A stretch of 64,000 bases of DNA, from positions 1,922,001-1,986,000 of the forward strand of contig OZ244254.1 in NCBI GenBank assembly GCA_965217205.1, given 5' to 3'. This document shows positions 52,279 to 61,220 of the stretch, piece by piece (position 1 is the first letter of the stretch; the number at the start of each line of letters is the position of its first letter). Source of the DNA: Maricaulis sp947259345. Its GTDB lineage: Bacteria; Pseudomonadota; Alphaproteobacteria; Caulobacterales; Maricaulaceae. The position numbers and the translations under genes were made by a program. The notes under the pieces are model-generated. The model did no database searches. It had not been told where the DNA came from and saw only the letters and a program-made list of their open reading frames with translations.

Positions 52279-52611
52279 TCAGCGCGAGGAGGACGGACCC
52301 ACACCGTCCACGGTCCAGCCTTCAGGGCCGCGCGTCGCAACCAGAATTTCCGGACCACCGGATTGAGCCTTGTCGGCGCGCGCCGAAGCCCGGCCACCGC
52401 GCAGCTTGCGCCAGACCCAGAAACCGGCTGCCGCAAGAACGGCAATGCCTGCCACCACAAGGAAGGCTGCCGTGAGCATGGCGGCGAGGAAAATCACCAG
52501 TCCGACAATGCCCAGCGCAATGACGGCCGCGAGAATATCGCGCACCACCCGGCTGGCTCGTCCGGAGAAAGCTGATGAGAATGTCTGTCGAGCGTCCGTC
52601 ATGAACCTCAT
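52279..52611 (-). CDS. Small membrane protein, unknown function
   Basis: 110 residues with two adjacent hydrophobic helices (about 27-45 and 47-67), a basic linker (WRKLRGGRASARADK) and a polar tail. No family recognised. Start at 52611 (ATG), with a second ATG three codons later equally possible. It lies downstream of the DjlA-like gene on the same strand, with a 49-base gap. Confidence 0.6.
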   Translation of the reverse strand: MRFMTDARQTFSSAFSGRASRVVRDILAAVIALGIVGLVIFLAAMLTAAFLVVAGIAVLAAAGFWVWRKLRGGRASARADKAQSGGPEILVATRGPEGWTVDGVGPSSSR

Positions 52612-52660
52612 TCCGTTTTCGCCCCCGCTGACGTGTATGTTGGCATCAATGCGCCAAAGG

Positions 52661-53362
52661 TCAATTGGTCAGGGGTGCGACCAATCCTCTTTGCGCCAAA
52701 ATCTCCCCGTAAGCCGCATTGATCGCTGCCATTTTCTCATCGGCCAGGCGCTGGATTTCCAGCGGTGCACCGCGCGCAATCAGCCGATCCGGGTGATTCT
52801 GTGAGGCGATGCGGCGATAGGCCTTGCGCAGATCCTGGTCGGATATTCCCGCCTCAATGCCGAGGATCACATAGGGGTCCTTGTCGTCGGGTTCGACATG
52901 GCCGGCGAGGATGCGGCGAAATTCGGTCTCCGAGAAACCGAAGATATCGGCCACACGCTGGAGATAATCGAGCTCGTCCGGGGTGATGGTGCCGTCCGCC
53001 TTGGCGACGTGAAACAGACCGTCCAGCACATCTTCCAAAATGGCCGGATAACAGCGGAAGCGACGCGCCAGGCGCCGGGCATAGCCGTCAAAGCCGAGCG
53101 TCGTCTGCATGGCGAGCTCAAAGGCGCGGTCCAGAGCGTCACGCCCTTCCGGCGGCGGTTTGAAGACTTCATAAAAGGCGCGGATCTCACTGCGCGAGAC
53201 CAGCCCGTCCGCCTTGGCCATCTTGGCGCCGAGCCCGATCAGCGCCATGGCGAAATCGGCATCATTGACCTGGTGCGCGGCGGCCCGGTCATCACAGCCA
53301 TCGCACTCCAGGAAGCAATCCCGCCCGCTGATCCGGTCAGCCAGATTTCGCCAGAATCCCAT
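52661..53362 (-). CDS. DjlA-like co-chaperone with TerB and J domains
   Basis: 233 residues. A TerB-like helical domain (DADFAMALIGLGAKMAKADGLVSRSEI through FHVAKADGTITPDE) is followed by a C-terminal J domain with the HPD motif (ASQNHPDRLIA), the DjlA arrangement. The J domain stimulates DnaK. The classic DjlA N-terminal membrane helix is absent; a CDGCDD Cys pair is near the N-terminus instead. The ATG at 53362 has GGAGGG nine bases upstream. Divergent from the 5-oxoprolinase gene. Confidence 0.82.
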   Translation of the reverse strand: MGFWRNLADRISGRDCFLECDGCDDRAAAHQVNDADFAMALIGLGAKMAKADGLVSRSEIRAFYEVFKPPPEGRDALDRAFELAMQTTLGFDGYARRLARRFRCYPAILEDVLDGLFHVAKADGTITPDELDYLQRVADIFGFSETEFRRILAGHVEPDDKDPYVILGIEAGISDQDLRKAYRRIASQNHPDRLIARGAPLEIQRLADEKMAAINAAYGEILAQRGLVAPLTN

Positions 53363-53514
53363 ACGCATCACCCTCCGGTCGCCCATGTAGGAAGCGCGCA
53401 CCTGTTGCGCGAGTGGGCGGGGCCGGTCTTGAGCAGTTCGCCACCAGCTTAAGCCGGTTGCACCCTGCCATGCCATGCTTAACCTCCGCGACAAAGCGAC
53501 AAGAGGTCAGCGAG

Positions 53515-56500
53515 ATGAGCGAGCGTGGACGCGAGGCTTGGGAATTCTGGATCGACCGGGGCGGCACTTTCACCGATGTGATCGGCCGGGCACCGGACGG
53601 ACGCCTGCACGCCCTCAAACTCCTGTCGGAGAGCCCGGACTATCCCGATGCCGCGACCGAAGGCGTGCGCCGCCTCTCTGCGGGTGCGCCGGTGAGTGCG
53701 GTGAAAATGGGCACGACCGTCGCCACCAATGCCCTGCTGGAACGCAAGGGGGCGCCCACCCTATTCCTGGTCACGCGCGGCTTCGCAGACCTTCTGGTCA
53801 TCGGCGACCAGACCCGTCCGGACATCTTCGCGCTCGATCTCAAACGCCCCGATCCGCTCTATGACAGAGTCGTCGAGATCGATGAACGCCTCGATTCCGA
53901 GGGCGTGGTCCGCGAGGCGCTGGACGAGACCGCAGCCCGAAAAGCGCTCGAGACGGCGAAGGCCGACGGGCTGACAACCGTCGCCATCGCGCTCATGCAT
54001 GCCTATGGCAATGATATCCACGAGACGCGTCTGGAAGCGCTGGCCCGCGAGGCCGGTTTCGAGACCGTCATACGCTCCTCCATCGCCTCACCGCTGGTGA
54101 AGATCGGGCCGCGAGCCTCGACCACGGTTCTCGATGCCTATCTCACCCCGGTTCTGCGTGACTATGTCGACCGGGTGGACCGGGGCCTGGACGGCACGCC
54201 CCTCTTCTTCATGCAATCCTCCGGCGGACTGGCCCCGGCCGGCGCCTTCCATGCGCGTGATGCGGTCCTGTCCGGCCCCGCCGGCGGCGTGGTCGGCATG
54301 GCCAAGACGGCGAAGCAGGCCGGCCATGGCAAGGTGATCGGCTTCGACATGGGCGGCACCTCGACTGATGTCTCGCGCTATGATGGCGACCAGTATGACC
54401 GCGTCCAGGACACGCTGGTCGCCGGGCACCGTCTGAGGGCGCCGATGATGGCGGTCCACACGGTCGCCGCCGGGGGTGGCTCGGTGCTGACCTTCGACGG
54501 CGAACGCGCCCGGGTCGGGCCGGACAGTGCCGGCGCCATGCCGGGACCGGCCGGCTATGGCCGCGGCGGTCCGGCGGCCGTGACCGACGCCAATATCGTG
54601 CTCGGACGCATCCAGCCCGACTGGTTCCCGCATGTTTTCGGCGAGACCTCGGACCAGCCGCTCGATGTCGAGGCCTCCCGCGCCGCGCTGGGCGAACTGG
54701 CAGACGCCATGGGCCTGGAGACACCGGAAGCGGCGGCCGAGGGCTTCCTCGCCGTGGCCGTGGAAAGCATGGCCCAGGCGATCAAGCAGATCTCCATCGG
54801 CCAGGGCGTGAACCCGTCCAGCTATGCGCTTGCCGCCTTCGGTGGCGCAGGTGCCCAGCATGCCTGCCGGGTCGCTGATGCGCTGGGCATGACGACCGTC
54901 CTCATCCATCCCTATGGCGGTCTCCTGTCGGCGCTGGGCATCGGCCTCGCCGATATTCGCGAGACGCGCCTCGCCGCGGTGGAGCGGGAGTTCGCCGACG
55001 GTTATGACAGCGCTTGCCAGCTCGCCGAACGCCTCTCGGACGAAGCCCGCGAGGCCCTCATTGCGCAAGAATTGCCGCCGGCGGCGATGTCGGTCGCCCG
55101 CGAATGGCGCCTGAAAGTCTCCGGTTCCGATACCGCCATCCCGGTCCCGGCAGACACGGCTGCGGCCATGGAAGCCGCCTTCCGCGCGGCCCATCAGCGC
55201 CTCTTCGGTTTCATGCCGGACGGCGCGCTGGTCATCGAGTCGGTCAGCGCCGAAGCTCAATGCGCCCCGCCCGGGTCGAGCGATTGGTCGATCGACATGC
55301 CGGACGCCACCCGCGCAAAGCCGCGCCCGACCGGTCAGGTCCGCCTCTTCGATGCGGGTGACTGGCAGGACGTGCCCGTCTTCACCCTCGACCAGTTCGG
55401 ACCGGGCGCCGAAGCCCACGGCCCGGCCCTGGTCATGGATCCGAATGCGACCATCGTCGTCGATGCCGGCTGGCGCGCCGTGCGGCTTGAAGACGGAACA
55501 CTGGCCCTGGAGCGCGACGCGGTCGCCGACCAGGCGAGTGGCGGCACCGAGCTCGACCCGATCCGGCTGGAGCTGTTCAACAAGCGCTTCATGTCGGTCG
55601 CCGAGCAGATGGGGGTCGCGCTCGAACGCACTGCCCATTCGGTCAATATCAAGGAAAGGCTCGACTTCTCCTGCGCGGTCTTCGACGCGACCGGCGGCCT
55701 GGTCGCCAATGCGCCGCACATGCCGGTCCATTTGGGCTCCATGTCGGCCTCGGTTCGCGCCGCGGCAGAAGCGCATCCGGACCTGGGACCGGGCGACGCG
55801 GTCGCCGTCAACGCGCCCTATGATGGCGGCACGCACCTGCCCGACATCACCCTGGTGACACCGGTCCATGATCCCGAGACCGGGACACGCATCTTCTATG
55901 TCGCAGCTCGCGGCCATCATGCCGATGTCGGCGGGATCGCCCCGGGATCCATGCCGCCCTTCTCGACATCGATCGAGGAAGAAGGCGTGCAATTCCGCAA
56001 TGTGAAGGTGATGGAGAAGGGCCGCTTCCTCGATGAGGTGGTCACCGGCGTGCTCGCCTCCGGCCCGCACCCGGCCCGGCGCCCGTCCCAGAATATCGCC
56101 GACATGAAGGCCCAGCTCGCCGCCTGTGCCAAGGGCGCGGACGAGCTGCATCGTCTGGTCAGCGATAACGGGCTGGCCGTGGTGAAAGCCTATATGGGCC
56201 ATGTCCAGGACAATGCCGAACGCGCCGTGCGCCGGGTCATTGATGCGCTCTCGGACGGATCGCACACGGTGAAACTGGATGATGGTGCCGAGATCTGCGT
56301 CGCCATCCGCGTCGATCGCGAGGCCCGCACGGCGGTGGTCGACTTCACCGGCACCGCCCCCCAGCGCCCGAGCAATTTCAACGCCCCGGCCTCGGTCGCC
56401 CGGGCGGCGGTCCTTTATGTCTTCCGCTGTCTGGTCGGCGATGCCATCCCGCTCAATGAGGGCTGCCTCAAACCGATCGAGCTGATCCTGCCCGAAGGCT

Positions 56501-57090
56501 GCCTGCTCAACCCGAAACCGCCCGCCGCCGTGGTCGCCGGCAATGTCGAGACCAGCCAGCTGGTCGTCGATGCCCTGTTCGGCGCCACCGGTCGGCTCGC
56601 CGCCAGCCAGGGCACAATGAACAATCTCACCTTCGGCAATGACCGGCACCAGTATTACGAGACCATCTGCGGTGGTTCCGGCGCCGGCCTCGACGGCGAG
56701 GGCAAGGCCTTTGCCGGTACCGACGCCATCCACACCCACATGACCAATTCACGCATGACCGACCCGGAAGTCCTGGAACGCCGCTTCCCGGTCCGCGTCG
56801 AGCATCACCGCATCCGCGAAGGCTCCGGCGGTAAAGGCGCCGCGCCGGGCGGCGACGGCTCCATGCGCCGCCTGACCTTCCTGGAACCCATGGAAGTCGC
56901 CCTCCTCTCCTCGCGCCGCAAGGAAACACCCTTCGGACTGGATGGCGGTGGCGACGCAAAGCCGGGCCTGCAACGCGTCATCCAAGCCAGCGGCGAGACC
57001 GAAGACCTCCCCGGCCTGTTCCGCATCGATGTCGAGGCGGGCGACAGTGTGGAGATTGAAACGCCGGGTGGCGGCGCGATGGGCTCATAG
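53515..57090 (+). CDS. 5-oxoprolinase, fused hydantoinase A/B type
   Basis: 1191 residues. ATP-dependent opening of 5-oxoproline to glutamate, or hydrolysis of related cyclic amides. Opening FWIDRGGTFTDVIGRAPDG is the family start; an HydA-type ATPase domain (VIGFDMGGTSTDVSRYDG, TVAAGGGSVLTF) runs to about 690. A hydantoinase B domain (LELFNKRFMSVAEQMG, NAPYDGGTHLPDITLV, RGHHADVGG) fills the rest, with a closing GGGAMG. The fusion is the OPLAH-like single-chain form. AGAGGT precedes the ATG. It stands alone. Confidence 0.93.
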   Translation: MSERGREAWEFWIDRGGTFTDVIGRAPDGRLHALKLLSESPDYPDAATEGVRRLSAGAPVSAVKMGTTVATNALLERKGAPTLFLVTRGFADLLVIGDQTRPDIFALDLKRPDPLYDRVVEIDERLDSEGVVREALDETAARKALETAKADGLTTVAIALMHAYGNDIHETRLEALAREAGFETVIRSSIASPLVKIGPRASTTVLDAYLTPVLRDYVDRVDRGLDGTPLFFMQSSGGLAPAGAFHARDAVLSGPAGGVVGMAKTAKQAGHGKVIGFDMGGTSTDVSRYDGDQYDRVQDTLVAGHRLRAPMMAVHTVAAGGGSVLTFDGERARVGPDSAGAMPGPAGYGRGGPAAVTDANIVLGRIQPDWFPHVFGETSDQPLDVEASRAALGELADAMGLETPEAAAEGFLAVAVESMAQAIKQISIGQGVNPSSYALAAFGGAGAQHACRVADALGMTTVLIHPYGGLLSALGIGLADIRETRLAAVEREFADGYDSACQLAERLSDEAREALIAQELPPAAMSVAREWRLKVSGSDTAIPVPADTAAAMEAAFRAAHQRLFGFMPDGALVIESVSAEAQCAPPGSSDWSIDMPDATRAKPRPTGQVRLFDAGDWQDVPVFTLDQFGPGAEAHGPALVMDPNATIVVDAGWRAVRLEDGTLALERDAVADQASGGTELDPIRLELFNKRFMSVAEQMGVALERTAHSVNIKERLDFSCAVFDATGGLVANAPHMPVHLGSMSASVRAAAEAHPDLGPGDAVAVNAPYDGGTHLPDITLVTPVHDPETGTRIFYVAARGHHADVGGIAPGSMPPFSTSIEEEGVQFRNVKVMEKGRFLDEVVTGVLASGPHPARRPSQNIADMKAQLAACAKGADELHRLVSDNGLAVVKAYMGHVQDNAERAVRRVIDALSDGSHTVKLDDGAEICVAIRVDREARTAVVDFTGTAPQRPSNFNAPASVARAAVLYVFRCLVGDAIPLNEGCLKPIELILPEGCLLNPKPPAAVVAGNVETSQLVVDALFGATGRLAASQGTMNNLTFGNDRHQYYETICGGSGAGLDGEGKAFAGTDAIHTHMTNSRMTDPEVLERRFPVRVEHHRIREGSGGKGAAPGGDGSMRRLTFLEPMEVALLSSRRKETPFGLDGGGDAKPGLQRVIQASGETEDLPGLFRIDVEAGDSVEIETPGGGAMGS

Positions 57091-57247
57091 GCCCCTGGAA
57101 CGCCGACCACCAGAACAACGCCCGGCAATCGGGACGGATGGCGGAAATGCCGAGGCAAGCCACGCAGGGCATCACAAGGCGATACAGGCGGCAACACACC
57201 GGTCAAAGCCGGTCAAGCCGCTGGCCGCTGGGCCCCCCAACGCTTGC

Positions 57248-57303
57248 CGAGCCCATGGCTCCTTATAAGCCAACTGCGTTCCTTATAAGGAGCCATGGGC
57301 TCG
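57248..57303. repeat. 22-base perfect inverted repeat with CCTTATAAGG
   Basis: Arms 57248-57269 and 57282-57303 are perfect reverse complements with a 12-base loop. Each arm contains a CTTATAAG palindrome joined to an NcoI-like CCATGG core. It lies about 160 bases after the 5-oxoprolinase gene. Confidence 0.75.
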
Positions 57304-57408
57304 CGCCCAATAGCCCTTCATGGCATCATAACACACTGAAATGCCAACAATAACTGGAACCACTTGGCGATACCAAGGAACCATCGCGCGGCATCCACGC
57401 CAAAGCCG

Positions 57409-57424
57409 GTCCCTTATAAGGGAC
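57409..57424. repeat. 16-base palindrome related to the inverted repeat
   Basis: GTCCCTTATAAGGGAC is perfectly self-complementary and shares the CCTTATAAGG core with the 22-base inverted repeat 106 bases upstream, making three core copies in under 200 bases. Confidence 0.7.
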
Positions 57425-57680
57425 AACACCCCGGCGCACACCCCGCCATAAACCGCCTGCCGTGAGACAGCCGTATCGAGGTCTTCAGCTCAAGGGGCAT
57501 GCCCGCGGAGCGGCGCCTGCGGCGCCCTTGACCTCAAGAACCCGTTACGGCCCGCTGGCTGGCACGTAGTTTAAGGGTCATTCCGCGCCGGGCGCGTTGG
57601 GCAATACCTCAGAGCGGCGCAGTTCCGGGCACCGTCCCGTCCTAAGTGACCGCCCCTCCGGGCCCTCCCCGCAAGATTAA

Positions 57681-57705
57681 GTTTCGGACAGATTTGATCC
57701 GAAAC
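57681..57705. promoter_or_regulatory. Operator-like inverted repeat before the fasciclin gene
   Basis: Perfect arms GTTTCGGA and TCCGAAAC with a 9-base centre, 108 bases before the start codon. A candidate regulator site; no regulator gene is adjacent. Confidence 0.4.
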
Positions 57706-57812
57706 CGGACGGGCGCCGTAACCTCGTCTGTCACATGCATGAGACGACCCTCCAGTGACCCGGTGGCGGCCGCCGCCGGTGCTCACATCATAGCGAACAA
57801 GGGAGCGCACAC

Positions 57813-58352
57813 ATGCGTCTCGTCTCTCTGGCAGTTCTTTCCGCTGCCCTGATTTCTGCCCCGGCCCTCGCGGGTGTCCCGCTCGATGCCGGCAAGACCA
57901 AGTTCGATCATCATGGTAGTGGCCACAGCACCATGGCCCAGGCTGACATTGTCGACACGGCCGTTGCTGCAGGCCAGTTCAACACGCTGGTCGCCGCCGT
58001 CCAGGCCGCCGGCCTCGTCGACACGCTCAAGGGCGATGGCCCTTTCACGGTCTTCGCGCCGGTTGATGCCGCCTTTGAAGGCCTGCCCGAAGGCGAAGTC
58101 GCCCGCCTTCTGATGCCGGAAAACCGGCATGAGCTGACCGATATCCTGACCTATCACGTCGTTCCGGGTGCCATTACGTCCGACCAGCTGAGCGGGCAGA
58201 TCCTGTCTGTGGATACAGTTGAAGGCTCCAGCGTCCTGATCGACGCCACGGACGGTGTCCGGGTCGGCAATGCCCAGGTCATCCAGGCCGATATCGAGAC
58301 CTCGAACGGCATCATCCATGTTGTCGACCGGGTCATCATCCCGACCGGCTGA
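57813..58352 (+). CDS. Secreted fasciclin (FAS1) domain protein
   Basis: 179 residues. A signal peptide (LAVLSAALISAPALAG) is followed by one FAS1 domain (about 45-178): ADIVDTAVAAGQFNTLVAAV (start helix), GPFTVFAPVDAAFEGLP, LTYHVVPGAITSDQL and IIHVVDRVIIP, all conserved FAS1 blocks. Such proteins act in adhesion or matrix binding at the cell surface. GGGAG precedes the ATG. Confidence 0.93.
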   Translation: MRLVSLAVLSAALISAPALAGVPLDAGKTKFDHHGSGHSTMAQADIVDTAVAAGQFNTLVAAVQAAGLVDTLKGDGPFTVFAPVDAAFEGLPEGEVARLLMPENRHELTDILTYHVVPGAITSDQLSGQILSVDTVEGSSVLIDATDGVRVGNAQVIQADIETSNGIIHVVDRVIIPTG

Positions 58353-58371
58353 TGCGCCAGTAAAGCGACCG

Positions 58372-58395
58372 GGCGGGCCTGCGGGCCTGCCCGCC
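58372..58395. terminator. GC-rich hairpin between convergent genes
   Basis: GGCGGGC and GCCCGCC arms with a 10-base loop between the fasciclin gene and the opposing aspartoacylase-like gene. No T run follows, so only weak support as a terminator. Confidence 0.35.
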
Positions 58396-58400
58396 TCGCC

Positions 58401-59438
58401 CTAAATAATCTCGTCCTCATCAAACAGCGGATCATTACTCAGCGCTTCGCCGAGCTGAACCATCGGCTCCTCGTTCCGGCGCTTGAGGATTTCCGCTATA
58501 TGGACGACGGCGTCGCCCTCATTGACGATGGGCAGGACGGTGCGGCCGATGATGAGGCCGTCGCAGGGCGCGGTGATCTCGACCTCCTGGGTGCCCAGCG
58601 GGTCGGAAAGGGTCGCGATCAGCGTGTCTTCCTCAACATGTTCGCCGCAATCACGGTGCATACGCAGCACCCCGCCCATCGGCGCGCGCGCCCAGCTCGA
58701 CTTGTTGCCGATCTCCGAGCGCAGGGTGGCCTTGATGCGCTTGTCCGCGCGCAACATGCCCAGCTTGCCCAGCACGCGCAGTATCCCCTTCACCCCCATG
58801 CGCAGCGCGGTCTCGTCAAAGCGCAGGGCTTCCCCGCTTTCATAGACGATCACCGGAATGTCACGCTTTTGCGCCGCTTCGCGCAGCGAGCCATCGCGCA
58901 AGGAGGAGTGGACGATGACCGGGGCCGCGAATTCCTGCGCCAGTTCCAGCGCCCGCGGGACCTTGGTATCGACCCGGATCTGCGGGAGATTGGTACGGTT
59001 GACCGCCGCCGAGTGGAGATCGATGCCGGCCTCACAGCGCTCGACCACTTCTTTCATGAAGATATCCGCCAGGCGTGCGGCCAGAGAGCCGGTCGGTGCG
59101 CCCGGGAAAGAACGGTTGAGGTCGCGCCGGTCGGGCAAATAGCGTGAATGGGTGATGAAGCCATAGGTATTGACCACGGGCACACAGATCAGCGTGCCCG
59201 CGATGGAGCGCATTTGCGGTGTCCGGATCAGCCGGCGGATCATCTCGACGCCAATGATTTCATCGCCATGAATGGCCGCCGAGACAAAGACGACCGGCCC
59301 TGGCCGCTTGCCGTGCAACACCTGGACGGACAGGGACATCGGCGTGTGATCGGACAGGACGGAAACCGGAATCTGGACGATCCGGGTCGTACCCGGCGGG
59401 ACTTCCTCGCCGGCGATCTCGAAGGGTTCGCGTATCAT
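58401..59438 (-). CDS. Succinylglutamate desuccinylase/aspartoacylase family protein
   Basis: 345 residues, zinc carboxypeptidase-like fold (PF04952). Zinc and catalytic blocks: AAIHGDEIIGVEMI (His, Glu), RRDLNRSFPG (Arg) and GIDLHSAAVNR (His), with a later VYESGEA carrying the general-base Glu. The C-terminal about 90 residues form a lipoyl-like beta domain typical of this family. It overlaps rimK by ATGA, so it belongs to the RimK unit; it might remove or trim acyl or amino acid additions. Substrate unknown. Confidence 0.88.
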   Translation of the reverse strand: MIREPFEIAGEEVPPGTTRIVQIPVSVLSDHTPMSLSVQVLHGKRPGPVVFVSAAIHGDEIIGVEMIRRLIRTPQMRSIAGTLICVPVVNTYGFITHSRYLPDRRDLNRSFPGAPTGSLAARLADIFMKEVVERCEAGIDLHSAAVNRTNLPQIRVDTKVPRALELAQEFAAPVIVHSSLRDGSLREAAQKRDIPVIVYESGEALRFDETALRMGVKGILRVLGKLGMLRADKRIKATLRSEIGNKSSWARAPMGGVLRMHRDCGEHVEEDTLIATLSDPLGTQEVEITAPCDGLIIGRTVLPIVNEGDAVVHIAEILKRRNEEPMVQLGEALSNDPLFDEDEII

Positions 59439-60340
59439 CCGGTACCGCGGGTTTTCGTCTTGCCGGCGACGGCGGTCTTCTCGATGAAATTGATGATCTT
59501 GTCAGCCACATCAACGCCTGTCGCGGCTTCAATGCCTTCAAGGCCCGGCGAGGAATTCACTTCCATGATCAGCGGGCCGTGATTGCCGCGCAGCATGTCG
59601 ACGCCCGCCACGTTCAAGCCCATAACCTTGGCGGCGCGCACAGCCGTGGAGCGCTCCTCCGGCGTCAACTTGATCCGCGAGGCCGAGCCGCCGCGATGCA
59701 GATTGGAGCGGAAATCACCGTCCGCGCCCTGGCGTTTCATGGCCGCAACCACCTTGCCGCCGACCACGATGGTACGGATGTCGGCACCGCCGGCTTCCTT
59801 GATGAATTCCTGGACGAGAATATCGACCTTGGCGCCCCGGAAGGCCTCGATTACCGACTTGGCAGAACGCCGTGTTTCCGCCAGGACAACGCCGACGCCC
59901 TGCGTGCCCTCAAGCAATTTGATCACCACCGGCTCGCCACCCACGATGTCCAGCACGTCGTCCGTCATCGAGGTATCGTGCGCAAAGGCCGAAACCGGCA
60001 GGCCCAGGCCGGCGCGCGAGAGCAGCTGCAGCGAGCGCAGCTTGTCGCGCGAGCGGCCGATGGCAACCGATTCATTGGCCGACCAGACACCCATCATCTC
60101 GAACTGGCGAACCACCGCCATGCCGTAGCCGGTGATCGAAGCACCGATCCGCGGGATGACGGCGTCATAGCCGGTGAGGACGCGGCCCTGATAGCGCACT
60201 TCGGGACGATGCGAGGTGATGTTCATATACATCCGCAGCGTATCGTAGATGTCGATCTCGTGACCGCGCGCCTCGGCTGCCTCAACCAGTCTCTTGTGCG
60301 AGTAAAGGTTGGGATTGCGGGCCAGCATGAGCAAATACAT
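59435..60340 (-). CDS. rimK: Ribosomal protein S6 glutamyl ligase-like ATP-grasp enzyme RimK
   Basis: 301 residues, the standard RimK length. ATP-grasp ligase that adds Glu residues to the C-terminus of ribosomal protein S6 in E. coli. Visible blocks: DAVIPRIGASITGYGMAVVRQFEMMG, KLLEGTQGVGVVLAE, RTIVVGGKVVAAMKRQ, DFRSNLHRGG and LIMEVNSSPGLEGIE. The ATG at 60340 begins the family homology and has GGAG upstream; the longer frame to 60418 runs into the rimB tail. Confidence 0.93.
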   Translation of the reverse strand: MYLLMLARNPNLYSHKRLVEAAEARGHEIDIYDTLRMYMNITSHRPEVRYQGRVLTGYDAVIPRIGASITGYGMAVVRQFEMMGVWSANESVAIGRSRDKLRSLQLLSRAGLGLPVSAFAHDTSMTDDVLDIVGGEPVVIKLLEGTQGVGVVLAETRRSAKSVIEAFRGAKVDILVQEFIKEAGGADIRTIVVGGKVVAAMKRQGADGDFRSNLHRGGSASRIKLTPEERSTAVRAAKVMGLNVAGVDMLRGNHGPLIMEVNSSPGLEGIEAATGVDVADKIINFIEKTAVAGKTKTRGTG

Positions 60341-60399
60341 CAGGCATATCTCCGAAGTGGCGGTGTCGCGGGATGGGGTAGCATGAATAGCGGCGCGAC

Positions 60400-60897
60400 C
60401 TAAGCCGACGCCGGGCAAAGATAGGATTTCGACGGATTGACGAGCGCACCCGGCTTCAAGGCAGTGCGACCAACCAGCATGCGAAATCCCATTTCATCCC
60501 GCCGCGTCAGCGTCAACTCGATAGGCCAGACATGGGCCCCGATCCGCAGCGGCGTGCGGATGACATAACGCTTCTGCTCCTGCCCGTTCGAACTCTTGAT
60601 GACCCGGCTGTCGATGACTTTCGCTTCGCAAGCCAAACGGGTCTTGTTGTCATCCTGGTTGGGATGAAGCTCGAACCGCACCCAGGCCTCCCCCTCGCGC
60701 TCGAAGGGCTGGATCTTCCAGGCATGGATGGCGGAGGTCCGGGCCCCGGTATCGATCTTGGCCTTGACCCGGGCATCGCCCAGTTCGGGCAGGCCAACCC
60801 ATTCGCGCCAACCGACAATGATGGAGGGCGCGCCCGGCACAGGGTCGAATTTCGATTTTGTCTTGCGAACCATGGCTCTGGCAGTTCCGTCTGACAT
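60400..60897 (-). CDS. rimB: RimB-type retropepsin-like protease (ATP-dependent zinc protease family)
   Basis: 165 residues of family PF05618. The retropepsin-like active site KIDTGARTSAIHA and a closing MLVGRTALKPGALVNPSKSYL are diagnostic. In Pseudomonas RimB cleaves the glutamate tail that RimK adds to S6. Starts at 60897 or 60873 (both ATG, weak ribosome binding sites). It is the first gene of a rimB-rimK-aspartoacylase-like unit with a 59-base gap before rimK. Confidence 0.85.
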   Translation of the reverse strand: MSDGTARAMVRKTKSKFDPVPGAPSIIVGWREWVGLPELGDARVKAKIDTGARTSAIHAWKIQPFEREGEAWVRFELHPNQDDNKTRLACEAKVIDSRVIKSSNGQEQKRYVIRTPLRIGAHVWPIELTLTRRDEMGFRMLVGRTALKPGALVNPSKSYLCPASA

Positions 60898-61013
60898 TCG
60901 CGGGCATGCAAGCACCGGGTGACGGCAAAAGGCAAGCAGGAAGGCGTTACGGGGGCCGGCCTGTGCCAGCCGCAGCACCGGTGGGGCTTTTCGGTTGCCT
61001 AAGCCTGCATCTC

Positions 61014-61157
61014 CGACATCCCACGGTGACGGCGCACCGGGCATCCGAGGGACCTCACCCGGCCCGCGTGCCAAATTCGCTTCAACCGCACCACCTTACG
61101 CGGTCCCATAGCGCAAAGCCCCCCGGATCGCGACGCGGTCGCGACCGTGGGATGTCG
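61014..61157. repeat. Inverted-repeat-bounded intergenic element (copy C)
   Basis: Perfect 14-base terminal arms (CGACATCCCACGGT and its complement) bound a 144-base element. Its left part (CATCCCACGGTGA... GCATCCGAGGGACC) closely follows copy A at 22.3 kb. It lies between rimB and the next minus-strand gene. Confidence 0.7.
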
Positions 61158-61220
61158 CTTGGGTTGGGGATGGATGGCGTTGCATTCAGTTGGATCAGCC
61201 GCACCCCAAATTCACGCCTC

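Larger units (their letters stand above)
57091..57812. other. Gene-free palindrome-rich intergenic region
   Basis: About 720 bases with no credible coding frame. It holds a 22-base inverted repeat and a 16-base palindrome, both built around CCTTATAAGG, a CAAGG-rich hairpin zone near 57490-57545, and an operator-like repeat before the fasciclin gene. No transposase remnant was recognised. Confidence 0.7.

Noticed and set aside
54088..56739. Very long open frame (883 codons) antisense to the 5-oxoprolinase gene
   Set aside because: High-GC codon bias leaves open antisense frames. The sense strand encodes a full-length, motif-complete enzyme; the antisense product has no recognisable domain.
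57091..57812. Decayed insertion sequence in the large intergenic gap
   Set aside because: Palindromes are present but no frame resembles a transposase and no matching long terminal repeats bound the region.
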